A DNA stretch of 58,100 nucleotides, taken from CAYSEW01 sp964430245. Its GTDB lineage: Bacteria; Bacteroidota; Bacteroidia; Flavobacteriales_D; Parvicellaceae. Shown piece by piece: positions 35,798-44,377 of the stretch. Numbering within the stretch: position 1 is the stretch's first letter; the number at the start of each line of letters is the position of its first letter. A program made the translations under genes and the position numbers. The stretch spans positions 1-58,100 of the forward strand of contig CAYSEW010000014.1 in assembly GCA_964430245.1 (NCBI GenBank), given 5' to 3'. Below the pieces are notes generated by a model that was given only the letters and a program-made list of their open reading frames with translations, did no database searches and was not told the DNA's origin.

Positions 35798-37123
35798 TCA
35801 GTTTATTATTTGTTTGGTCATTCTATTGAATTTCCAAAGTAAAGAACCTCCACGGTAGATCATCCAACCCATCATGGCAATCCAAATGGCAGTAACTTTA
35901 AATTCTAAAAAGTCCAGATAAAGTAATAGGGGTAAGAATACTAGAATGGTGCCGGTGATTAAGGTGTTTCTTAAGAAAACCGCTTCTCCTAATCCTTTAA
36001 AGATGCCGTCAAATGTAAAAGCAATAGAATTAAAGGGTTGTGATATAATGACTATCCAGAAGGTGGCCTCAAAAGCATGGGTCACCATGGGATTGTCATT
36101 AAAAACTGGTCCTAAAGCTGTATAGAAAATGGTATATATCAAACATAAGCATCCAGCTATTAGTAAGTTAATGCTTAATAATTTTTTACCCAATGTTCTT
36201 AATGTATGATGGTCTTTGGCTCCTAAGTATTTACCAGCAAGGGCATTTCCTGCATTGGAATATCCATCAATAAAAAACGAAGAAAAAATCCAGATATTAT
36301 ATCCAATGGTATAGGCGGCCAGCTGAATATCTCCGTTTTTATTAGCATATCGGTTTGCTAGTATAAATACCACATTCAATACCATAGTACGGACAAACAT
36401 GTTCCAGAAAATAAGCAGCATTTCATTGAAGAATGGATTTAGTTTTTTAGAAAGCTGTAAATTAAAAGGAGTTTTTTTGTATAAAAATACAATGCAGAGT
36501 ATTGTCATCATTATTTGAGCAATAACAGATGCCCATGCAGCTCCTGCTACTCCCATGGGTTCAACAATACCATCAATCCCTAATACCAAAATAAGATCAA
36601 GTAAAATGTTAATGCCTCCTCCTGTAAGTCCAATGGTCATGGCCCATGAAGTGTTTTGGTAGCCCCTAAAGATTCCAAAGAACAATGCTATAATCAAGCT
36701 CAATGGCAGTCCTAAACTCCTAATTGTGAAGTATTCGTCCGAGAATAGAAGCGTATCTGCAGAGATCGATCCGTAAATAAATGCAGCAATGGAATTATAG
36801 TAATAAGCAGTAAAAAAAGCAACAGTTATCCCTATAATTGCTGTTAATAGGATGGTTTGTGCAATTAAAGAATAAACGGGCTTTAGGTCTCCTTGTCCAA
36901 AATGTCTGCTGATAATGGCAGAAAGAGAGGTTCTCATTTGGCCTAAGCCCCAAATTAAAGTAGCTATTAAACCAGCAGCCAGCCCAACACCTCCTTGTGC
37001 CTGTGTAGCTCCATCATCGATATGCCCGATAATGGCAATATCTGCCAATCCTATTAGAGGTTCGGTAATATTGAACAGTACAGCCGGTATGGCTAGCTTA
37101 TTAATCTCTTTTAATGTAAGCAT
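35798..37123 (-). CDS. MATE family efflux transporter (DinF-like)
   Basis: The 441-residue integral membrane protein has about 12 hydrophobic helices in two similar halves (first ADIAIIGHIDDG, GLGQMRTSLSAIISRHFGQG; second IDGYSNAGNALAGKYLGAKD). These are the usual MATE landmarks of the DinF branch. It exports cationic or amphipathic compounds by Na+ or H+ antiport. It lies 6 bases after the MBL-fold gene. Confidence 0.9.
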   Translation of the reverse strand: MLTLKEINKLAIPAVLFNITEPLIGLADIAIIGHIDDGATQAQGGVGLAAGLIATLIWGLGQMRTSLSAIISRHFGQGDLKPVYSLIAQTILLTAIIGITVAFFTAYYYNSIAAFIYGSISADTLLFSDEYFTIRSLGLPLSLIIALFFGIFRGYQNTSWAMTIGLTGGGINILLDLILVLGIDGIVEPMGVAGAAWASVIAQIMMTILCIVFLYKKTPFNLQLSKKLNPFFNEMLLIFWNMFVRTMVLNVVFILANRYANKNGDIQLAAYTIGYNIWIFSSFFIDGYSNAGNALAGKYLGAKDHHTLRTLGKKLLSINLLIAGCLCLIYTIFYTALGPVFNDNPMVTHAFEATFWIVIISQPFNSIAFTFDGIFKGLGEAVFLRNTLITGTILVFLPLLLYLDFLEFKVTAIWIAMMGWMIYRGGSLLWKFNRMTKQIIN

Positions 37124-37129
37124 GCTTTA

Positions 37130-37987
37130 TTACAGAATCTCTTTGAGCGAAAATTTATTTTTCACACGAACTCCTTTTTCGGTATGCTGAACCGTACAGC
37201 ATTCATTTTCGGGATCGTGTTCCAAAAAAAGTATGTAATCTTCATCAGCAGCCATATTTAAAAATAGCTGTTTTTCATCCATGGTAAGTAACGGACGGGT
37301 ATCGTAACCCATTACATAGGGTAGGGGAATGTGTCCTACACTAGGAAGTAGATCGGCCATAAATACGATCTTTTTATTCTTATAGGAGATTATGGGAAGC
37401 ATTTGGCTTTCTGTATGGCCATCAGCAAAAAACACATCTATGCTTTCAAAAGCATTTTGGGTAATTCTATCTGTTCTTACAATATGATTGAGCTGTCCGC
37501 TTTCTTCAATGGGTTTTATGTTTTCCGTTAGGAAAGAAGCTCTTTCTCTCCGATTAGGCTCAGTAGCCCATTTCCAATGATGCTCATTGCTCCAGAATTT
37601 GGCATTTTTAAAAACGGGTTGCAGATGGGAATGGTCGTTATTGGCCCATTCTATGGTTCCTCCGCAATGGTCGAAATGCAGGTGAGTTAAGAAAACATCT
37701 GTAATGTCGTCTTCACAAAATCCATTTTTAGCTAAAGACCCTTTTAATGAGTCATTTCCATGTAGGTAATAATAACCAAAGAACTTTTCAGTTTGCTTGT
37801 TGCCCATACCAGTATCTACTAGCATTAACCGGTCCCCATCCTCTATAAGAAGACTCCTCATTGCCCAGCTACACATGTTGTTGGTATCTGGTGGATTAGT
37901 TCTTTGCCATATAGATTTTGGAACTACTCCAAACATGGCTCCTCCATCTAATTTAAAATATCCGGTATTGATTGCGTAAAGGTTCAT
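37130..37987 (-). CDS. Metallo-beta-lactamase fold hydrolase
   Basis: The 285-residue cytoplasmic protein has the zinc motif HxHxDH in LTHLHFDHCGG (about 100-110), DTGMG upstream, a later DGHTESQ (about 190) and MADLLP (about 212), and a C-terminal LEHDPENE. The family includes lactonases, glyoxalases and other hydrolases. No substrate is assigned. Likely in an operon with the MATE gene. Confidence 0.85.
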   Translation of the reverse strand: MNLYAINTGYFKLDGGAMFGVVPKSIWQRTNPPDTNNMCSWAMRSLLIEDGDRLMLVDTGMGNKQTEKFFGYYYLHGNDSLKGSLAKNGFCEDDITDVFLTHLHFDHCGGTIEWANNDHSHLQPVFKNAKFWSNEHHWKWATEPNRRERASFLTENIKPIEESGQLNHIVRTDRITQNAFESIDVFFADGHTESQMLPIISYKNKKIVFMADLLPSVGHIPLPYVMGYDTRPLLTMDEKQLFLNMAADEDYILFLEHDPENECCTVQHTEKGVRVKNKFSLKEIL

Positions 37988-38083
37988 CGTAGAAATTTTG
38001 TTAAAAATAGGAAACTAGCTTGTAAGTTGTTTTTTTGAATTAGATCTTTTGTTTAGATTTAATGAGATTAAATACAAAAACAT

Positions 38084-38971
38084 ATGTTCAGGGCTTTTTT
38101 TACATTCATCAATTTACTTTTTGTGACTATTTACATGGCACAGGATATTTCATCATTATCCAAAGAGTTATTGGAATTAGAACAGCATATTCAGTTTAAG
38201 CAATTCAATAAAGACTGGAAAAAAAGTAAAAAGAGCTGGGAAGAAAAATGTAGCAGCTCTAAATCAGTTGCAGATCTAGTAAAGTTAATGAATCAGCTTG
38301 CTGGTGTTTATGCTAATTCAAGCGAAAAAGCTCAATTCAATGTACCTGAACTTGAATACGCTCCTTTATGTAATGCTTTGCTTAATTTTAAAACACAGGT
38401 TAGTAAAGAACATCTTGTATTTAAAGATGGATCGGATAAAGTATGGCAGGATAAGGTAAGGTCGCTTATCGAAAAAGAAAACAAACGTTTAGAGGCAGAT
38501 AAGATCAAAAAGGACCAGGAGCTAATAGAATCATTAATGGTGGGTCTTGAGGAAAATTATAAGAAAGTGCTCTTAGGTGCTGAAAAGGGAAGCTTTAAAG
38601 AGGTAAGAAAACAAACTTCGGATAAGCTTGTGTTTGATCTCTTGCTAGATTTTAATAATGCGAAAGAATCCAAGATCTATGTAGATGAAGATGATGTTTA
38701 TATGTTTAAGCTGGTCTATAAATCGGGTGATGAGCAGTTAGCAGAAAAAATTCAAGAAAAAATCATTGGAATTATAGAAAATAATTTACCGGAAGGTTAT
38801 AAAAAAGGCAGAATGTTTAGTGGGGAATTTTTAACAGGATTTAAGATTACTTATGATTTTGAAGGTCAGAAATTTGCAGACACAGCCAAGCACCCTTTAA
38901 TAGAAATAGGCATAGATAAAGTCAATTTCGATGTTGTTTTAATGATTACAGAACCATTATTTAAGCGTTAA
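38084..38971 (+). CDS. Exported protein of unknown function
   Basis: The 295-residue protein has an N-terminal hydrophobic segment (about 3-19) that looks like a signal peptide (TIYMAQDIS). Residues about 20-170 are charged and helical, with a possible coiled coil (SLIEKENKRLEADKIKKDQE), and the last 120 residues are mixed alpha/beta (SKIYVDEDDVYMFKLVYKS, FLTGFKITYDFEGQKFADT). I do not recognise the family. The last 11 bases overlap the end of folP on the other strand. Confidence 0.7.
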   Translation: MFRAFFTFINLLFVTIYMAQDISSLSKELLELEQHIQFKQFNKDWKKSKKSWEEKCSSSKSVADLVKLMNQLAGVYANSSEKAQFNVPELEYAPLCNALLNFKTQVSKEHLVFKDGSDKVWQDKVRSLIEKENKRLEADKIKKDQELIESLMVGLEENYKKVLLGAEKGSFKEVRKQTSDKLVFDLLLDFNNAKESKIYVDEDDVYMFKLVYKSGDEQLAEKIQEKIIGIIENNLPEGYKKGRMFSGEFLTGFKITYDFEGQKFADTAKHPLIEIGIDKVNFDVVLMITEPLFKR

Positions 38972-39812
38972 TGAGCTGGTGTAATTGTATGCATTCAACT
39001 GCTTCTTTTACATCGTGTACTCTTAAAATATTGGCACCATTTTCAAGTAACTCAATATTTAAAGCAGTAGTTCCGTTAATAGAATTTAAACTATTGGTAT
39101 TCAAATTTTTATAAATCATAGATTTTCTGCTAATACCACCTAGTATTGGACAATTTAAAAGTGTTAAATTATGAAGGTCTTTAAGTATTTTATAGTTTTG
39201 CTCACTGGTTTTACTAAATCCGAATCCAGGATCAATAATAATATCTGAAATTCCTAAGCTATATAAGTAGCTGATCTTTTTAGAAAAGTTAAGAATGAGG
39301 TCTTTAATGATGTTTTCATAATTTGTATTTTGTTGCATGTTTTGTGGATTACCTTTCATGTGCATCATTACATAAGGGACTTTGTACTTAGTTAAAACAT
39401 CCACCATTTTAGCATCTAAATTAAAAGCAGATATGTCATTTATGATAGCTGCACCTGCCTCTATGCTTTTTTCGGCCACTTCTGCTCTAAAAGTGTCTAT
39501 AGACATTATGCAATCTGGAAATCGTTTTTTAATGCCTTCAATTACAGGAATTACTCTTGTTAATTCTGTTTCTATATTGATGTGATCTGCTCCTGGTCTT
39601 GAAGAATAACCACCTATATCTAAAATGCTAGCTCCATCTTTTAAATGCTTTTCTACTAATGGAAGTGCCTTGTCAATTGTATTGTTTTTTCCACCATCGT
39701 AAAATGAGTCTGGTGTAACATTTAGTATGCCCATGATCTTAGGTGTTGAAAAATCTATGAGTTTACCCTTGCAATTTATAAAGAAATTAGAATGGAAATA
39801 ACTATCTTTCAC
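38961..39812 (-). CDS. folP: Dihydropteroate synthase
   Basis: The 283-residue enzyme makes dihydropteroate from p-aminobenzoate and 6-hydroxymethyl-dihydropterin diphosphate for folate synthesis. Motifs: MGILNVTPDSFYDGG, DIGGYSSRPGA, SIDTFRAEVAEKSIEAGA, IINDISAF, IIDPGFGFSKTSEQN, GGISRKSM. The start is GTG at 39812, the last candidate before the divergent DUF1599 gene. Confidence 0.96.
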   Translation of the reverse strand: MKDSYFHSNFFINCKGKLIDFSTPKIMGILNVTPDSFYDGGKNNTIDKALPLVEKHLKDGASILDIGGYSSRPGADHINIETELTRVIPVIEGIKKRFPDCIMSIDTFRAEVAEKSIEAGAAIINDISAFNLDAKMVDVLTKYKVPYVMMHMKGNPQNMQQNTNYENIIKDLILNFSKKISYLYSLGISDIIIDPGFGFSKTSEQNYKILKDLHNLTLLNCPILGGISRKSMIYKNLNTNSLNSINGTTALNIELLENGANILRVHDVKEAVECIQLHQLINA

Positions 39813-39817
39813 GCCTG

Positions 39818-39825
39818 TAAATTTG
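39818..39825 (+). promoter_or_regulatory. Candidate -7 element (TAAATTTG) of the DUF1599 gene
   Basis: An exact TAnnTTTG match lies 10 bases before the ATG at 39836, which would give a nearly leaderless message. No TTG is seen at -33. Confidence 0.4.
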
Positions 39826-39835
39826 AAAATTTCTT

Positions 39836-40381
39836 ATGCAACTAACTTTAGAGCAATACAATTCTGCAATTACCAAATGTAAAGACATTTTTGAAAAGAA
39901 AACCAAAGATTATGGTACTGCATGGCGAATTTTAAGGACCAGTTCATTGACCGATCAGATATTTATCAAGGCTAATCGTATTCGAACTATCCAGGAAACA
40001 GGAGAATCCAAGGTAGGTGAGGGCATTGAGCCAGAATTCATAGGTATTGTTAATTATTGCGTAATGGCACTTATTCAGCTGGAATTAAAACAAGATGCTA
40101 GAATGGAGCTGAACGCAGAGGAGGTGATGAATTATTACAATGATTTTACTAGCCAAGCTCGTTCCTTAATGGAACAAAAAAACCATGATTATGGTGAAGC
40201 TTGGAGAGATATGAGGGTTTCTTCTTTAACAGATCTAATACTTATGAAGATACTTCGCGTTAAACAAATAGAAAATAATAAAGGAAAAACATTAATATCT
40301 GAAGGAATTGATGCTAATTATTTTGATATGCTTAATTATGCTGTCTTTGCTCTAATACATATCGACTCAGGTGTTAATTAA
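39836..40381 (+). CDS. DUF1599 protein (tandem duplication)
   Basis: The 181-residue protein consists of two similar halves: KKTKDYGTAWRILRTSSLTDQ (read in parts) with IEPEFIGIVNYCVMALI in the first and QKNHDYGEAWRDMRVSSLTD with DANYFDMLNYAVFALI in the second. The family is almost confined to Bacteroidota, where it is typically next to folP as here. All-alpha with conserved Asp, Tyr and Arg; a nucleotide-hydrolase-like role has been suspected for such folds, but no function is claimed. Confidence 0.88.
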   Translation: MQLTLEQYNSAITKCKDIFEKKTKDYGTAWRILRTSSLTDQIFIKANRIRTIQETGESKVGEGIEPEFIGIVNYCVMALIQLELKQDARMELNAEEVMNYYNDFTSQARSLMEQKNHDYGEAWRDMRVSSLTDLILMKILRVKQIENNKGKTLISEGIDANYFDMLNYAVFALIHIDSGVN

Positions 40382-40449
40382 TTGTTATTATTTCATCAAA
40401 AAAATAAAAGTTTAATAAATTAGTTGACATTACTCTAATTTAAGATTTT

Positions 40450-41415
40450 ATGGAAAAAATTAAGAAATATGCTCCTATAACTATAAGAATTCTTATTGCA
40501 GTTTTATTTTTATTATCTGCATTTGCTAAATTATACCCATCACCTTATTTTGCGATTACTACATTTGAATTCAAGCAGATAATTCCTTTAGGATTTGATG
40601 CTTGCATTGCTCCTTATTTTTCAAGGATATTGATAGCTTTAGAGATCGCATTAGGTATTGCTATTCTACAACCTCATTTTCTAAAAAAAATAGTGATACC
40701 TAGTACTATTTTGTTACTCAGTGTTTTTACTATCCATTTATCACTAATAGACGTCCCTAATTGTGGATGTTTTGGGGAGTTGATTCCAATGACCCCAAAT
40801 GCAGCCATTATAAAAAATATAATTTCAATTTTATTATTGGTCTATTTGTATAGAAATGTATCTGATCTTAAACAAGGGGAAAATAAGTTATCTAATTTAA
40901 TTATGATCCTTATTTCATCTACATTATTTCTTTTTGTTCTAGCTCCACAAAAACCTTGTAGTTCAGCAGCTTCTCAAACAACAGAAGCTGATGTTGAAAA
41001 TGAAAATGAATCCCCTTTTTCTAAATATGTATTAACAGACCATTATTCGCCTATTAATATTGATGAAGGAAGAAAATTACTTTGTTTTTTTGCTCCTGGA
41101 TGCGATCATTGTATGAAGGCTGCATCAGAAATTAAAGAACTTTCGAATAGTATAGTAAACTTTCCTCATGTACATATCATTTTTATGGATGAAGAACCTG
41201 AAAAGATTGTCGACTTTTTTGAAACAACTGGAATCACTGCATCTTATCAGATAATGGATATAGCTCAATTTTGGAATATTTTGGGTTATGATGGAAACCC
41301 AAATAGGAACACTCCTAGTATAGTTTATTTGAACAACGGAAATATAGAAAAGTTTTATTATTATGATGAGGTTGAATTTAATCCTGTTGATCTGGAAATG
41401 ATTTTAGGAGAATAA
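40450..41415 (+). CDS. MauE/DoxX-type membrane protein fused to a thioredoxin-like domain
   Basis: The 321-residue protein has four or five transmembrane helices (about residues 8-170) of the MauE/DoxX type, with a Cys pair CGC (Cys105, Cys107) in VPNCGCFGELIP, and a C-terminal thioredoxin-like domain with CxxC as CDHC (Cys218-Cys221). This is the BT_3928-type architecture found in Bacteroidota. A periplasmic thiol-redox role is likely by analogy with VKOR/MauE proteins. It is the second gene of the DUF1599 to cysH run. Confidence 0.82.
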   Translation: MEKIKKYAPITIRILIAVLFLLSAFAKLYPSPYFAITTFEFKQIIPLGFDACIAPYFSRILIALEIALGIAILQPHFLKKIVIPSTILLLSVFTIHLSLIDVPNCGCFGELIPMTPNAAIIKNIISILLLVYLYRNVSDLKQGENKLSNLIMILISSTLFLFVLAPQKPCSSAASQTTEADVENENESPFSKYVLTDHYSPINIDEGRKLLCFFAPGCDHCMKAASEIKELSNSIVNFPHVHIIFMDEEPEKIVDFFETTGITASYQIMDIAQFWNILGYDGNPNRNTPSIVYLNNGNIEKFYYYDEVEFNPVDLEMILGE

Positions 41416-41488
41416 TATGAATTCAAATAATTACCTAGTTACTCTAAGTTGTATAAGATTTCCTAATTTAGAATAAATTATAGATAGC

Positions 41489-42796
41489 GTGTTTCAATAC
41501 ATTATCAGAAAAATATTTTATGGTTTTTTAGTACTCTTTGGAGTAGTGACTATCATTTTTGTACTCTTCAATATCAAACCTGGAGACCCTTCATTAATGT
41601 TGGGAGGGCAGAATGCAACTGATGAGGTAATAGAAAACATAAGAAAAGACCTAGGCCTTGATCTTCCATTTTATAAAAGATACCTTCTCTATATTAATGA
41701 TCTTTCGATTTTCTCAGTAAATGATATTGAAAATACTGAGAGTAATGTATATCTAGATACAAGTAAATACGATGGTAAGGAGCTATTTAGTTTAGGAGGT
41801 CAACGTTCATTGGTATTCAAATACCCCTATCTAGGAAAATCCTATCAAAATAAAAGAAATGTAGATGAGGTGATCATGGAAAAATTACCCGATACTATTA
41901 TTTTAGCTTTTTGTGCCATTTTTATAGCAACTATATTGGGTATCTTTTTAGGAATTGTAAGTGCTGTTAATAAGGGGAAGTTTTACGATAATGTTTCTTT
42001 TATTAGTGCTGTTGCTGGGATGTCTGCGCCCTCATTTTTTATGGCAGCAATTATTTCTGTTGTTGGAGGATATGTATGGTCTGAACAAATGAATTTACCT
42101 GTATTCCCTTTAATATTGGCCATTCTTGGCATACTTATAGGCGTTATAAGGCAATTTGTTCAGCATAAAAAAGATATTAAATGGAGAGTAGTTCTTTCAT
42201 GGTCTTTTAAAGGATTTATTCTAGGTATTTTTATATGGGTCATCTATATATGTCTTTATAATATATTTGGATTTGATGATATACCTCTAATATCCAATAC
42301 TTTTGCAGCACCTGGCACTGGCCTTAATCCTAGTGGCCCATTGGTAGAGATCAATGATTATACCGGGGCTGAAGAATACCATTGGGAAAATTTAATACTC
42401 CCAGCTATTACGTTAGGTATTCGACCACTTGCAATAGTAACACAGTTAACAAGAAGCTCATTATTGGATGTTCTATCTCAAGATTACATTAGAACAGCTA
42501 GGTCAAAAGGTTTGTCATTAAATAGGGTAATCTTAAAACATGCTTTGAAGAATGCGTTGAATCCAGTAATTACTGCTATTTCTGGGTGGTTTGCTTCTCT
42601 TCTGGCTGGTGCAGTATTTGTTGAACAGATTTTTGATTGGAATGGGATAGGTAATGAGCTAGTAATTGCTTTAAAAAATGATGATTTTCCTTTGGTAATG
42701 GGAGTTACAATAGTAATTGCTAGTTTTTTCGTTTTGATCAATATTATAGTAGATATTATTTATGGATATTTAGATCCAAGGGTAAGGTTAAATTAA
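41489..42796 (+). CDS. ABC transporter permease, Dpp/Opp B type, without partner genes
   Basis: The 435-residue integral membrane protein starts at GTG 41489. The N-terminus (MFQYIIRKIFYGFLVLFGVV) and KPGDPSLMLGG are typical of DppB/OppB, and the EAA-type loop reads DYIRTARSKGLSLNRVILKH. A segment of about 120 residues with extra hydrophobic stretches lies between the early permease core and the C-terminal half (about 195-285). No second permease, ATPase or binding protein gene is nearby, so its partners must be encoded elsewhere. Confidence 0.85.
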   Translation: MFQYIIRKIFYGFLVLFGVVTIIFVLFNIKPGDPSLMLGGQNATDEVIENIRKDLGLDLPFYKRYLLYINDLSIFSVNDIENTESNVYLDTSKYDGKELFSLGGQRSLVFKYPYLGKSYQNKRNVDEVIMEKLPDTIILAFCAIFIATILGIFLGIVSAVNKGKFYDNVSFISAVAGMSAPSFFMAAIISVVGGYVWSEQMNLPVFPLILAILGILIGVIRQFVQHKKDIKWRVVLSWSFKGFILGIFIWVIYICLYNIFGFDDIPLISNTFAAPGTGLNPSGPLVEINDYTGAEEYHWENLILPAITLGIRPLAIVTQLTRSSLLDVLSQDYIRTARSKGLSLNRVILKHALKNALNPVITAISGWFASLLAGAVFVEQIFDWNGIGNELVIALKNDDFPLVMGVTIVIASFFVLINIIVDIIYGYLDPRVRLN

Positions 42797-42803
42797 TTTA
42801 AAT

Positions 42804-43547
42804 ATGAGTAGAAAAATTGTTGCTGGAAATTGGAAAATGAATATGGATTTCGAAGAGGCTAGAAGTTTATATGATGATCTGAATGATGTTGAATATCCTA
42901 AAGATGTAAAAGTTATTCTAAGTCCACCTGCTATTTATTTATCCGAATTTGCCCTGAAAAATAATAATGTCTTTATTGCTTCTCAAAATGTTTCTAGCTG
43001 TTCCAATGGCGCGTATACTGGAGAGATATCTGCATCAATGCTGGAGAGTATCAATGTAAGATACTGTCTTGTAGGTCATTCAGAAAGAAGACAGCATTTT
43101 AATGAAGACAATGAGCTGTTAGCTGAGAAAGTAAAGCAATTACTTGCAAGAAATATAGCACCTATTTATTGTTGTGGAGAATCCTTAGAAGAACGAGAAG
43201 CTGGAAAAGAAAAAGAGGTAATACTCAATCAGCTAAATAAAGGACTTTTCTTTATTAGCAAAGAAGAGATCTCGAATGTAGTGATTGCATATGAACCTAT
43301 TTGGGCAATTGGAACTGGAGTGACTGCTAGTTCAGATCAAGCACAGGAGATGCATGGTTTTATTAGGCATTTATTACAGGAGAATTACAATCAGGATATA
43401 GCAGAAAATATAAGTATTCTTTATGGAGGAAGCTGTAAACCTGATAATGCAACTGAAATTTTTTCAAAACCAGATGTAGACGGTGGCTTAATTGGAGGTG
43501 CAGCATTAGATGCTAATTCGTTCAAGAAAATTATTCATTCATTTTAA
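42804..43547 (+). CDS. tpiA: Triosephosphate isomerase
   Basis: The 247-residue glycolytic enzyme interconverts dihydroxyacetone phosphate and glyceraldehyde 3-phosphate. Active-site residues are present: Asn9 and Lys11 (GNWKMN), His92 (VGHSERR), Glu164 (AYEPIWAIGTG), and the phosphate loop LYGGSCKPDN and GGLIGGAAL. Confidence 0.98.
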   Translation: MSRKIVAGNWKMNMDFEEARSLYDDLNDVEYPKDVKVILSPPAIYLSEFALKNNNVFIASQNVSSCSNGAYTGEISASMLESINVRYCLVGHSERRQHFNEDNELLAEKVKQLLARNIAPIYCCGESLEEREAGKEKEVILNQLNKGLFFISKEEISNVVIAYEPIWAIGTGVTASSDQAQEMHGFIRHLLQENYNQDIAENISILYGGSCKPDNATEIFSKPDVDGGLIGGAALDANSFKKIIHSF

Positions 43548-44372
43548 ATGAATTATATTGAGCTAAAAGTAAATTTATCTGAAGATCAATTAAATCGTGA
43601 GTTAATGGTTTATGAGCTGGGTGAGCTTGGCTATGAATCGTTTCAGGAGTTTAATGAATACTTAAGTGCTTTTATAATTGAGAATTTATTTAAAGAATCT
43701 CATTTGAAACTTATAGAAAGCCGATTTGGTGATGCTATTTTCAAAATTGAAAAAATCGTACATAAAGCGGATAACTGGAATAAGATATGGGAAGATAATT
43801 TTCATCCTGTAATTGTTAATGAAGATTGTGTTATTAGAGCTTCATTTCATTCAATTCCATCTGTTAAATATGACATTCTCATCAACCCAGATATGACATT
43901 TGGAACAGGTCATCATGAGACTACTTTGTTGATGGCTAAACAACTATTCAAAGAAAATTTTAAAGCCATGGACATCCTTGATATGGGGACAGGAACAGGT
44001 ATTTTAGCTATTATATGTAGCTTACTTTCTGCAAGAAATATATGCGCAGTTGATATTGATGAAAGGGCAGTAAAAAACACAATCAAGAATATTGAAATGA
44101 ATGGTATTGAAAATATAAGTGTTAACAAAGGAGACTCAGCTATTATAAAAGATGGTTCGTTTCATTTTATTTTAGCAAATATTAATAAAAACATTCTTTT
44201 AAAGGATATGCAGACCTTTTCAAGTGTATTAAAAGTAAATGGAAAGATATTATTATCAGGTTTTTTAATTAATGATAAAGATGATCTTATCGAAGAGGGA
44301 AAGAAGAATGGTTTAAAGTTTGTAGAGAATATAGAATTGAATAATTGGAGTTTATTAATTTTATCTAAATAA
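43548..44372 (+). CDS. prmA: Ribosomal protein L11 methyltransferase
   Basis: The 274-residue enzyme trimethylates L11. An N-terminal substrate-recognition domain (about 1-90) is followed by a Rossmann methyltransferase with MTFGTGHHETT and the SAM-binding DMGTGTGILAI; LANINKNIL corresponds to the usual NPPY-like active-site region. Its ATG follows the tpiA stop with no spacer. Confidence 0.95.
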   Translation: MNYIELKVNLSEDQLNRELMVYELGELGYESFQEFNEYLSAFIIENLFKESHLKLIESRFGDAIFKIEKIVHKADNWNKIWEDNFHPVIVNEDCVIRASFHSIPSVKYDILINPDMTFGTGHHETTLLMAKQLFKENFKAMDILDMGTGTGILAIICSLLSARNICAVDIDERAVKNTIKNIEMNGIENISVNKGDSAIIKDGSFHFILANINKNILLKDMQTFSSVLKVNGKILLSGFLINDKDDLIEEGKKNGLKFVENIELNNWSLLILSK

Positions 44373-44377
44373 TTGAC

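Noticed and set aside
41489..42796. Complete oligopeptide transport operon
   Set aside because: No ATPase, second permease or binding protein gene is present on either side.
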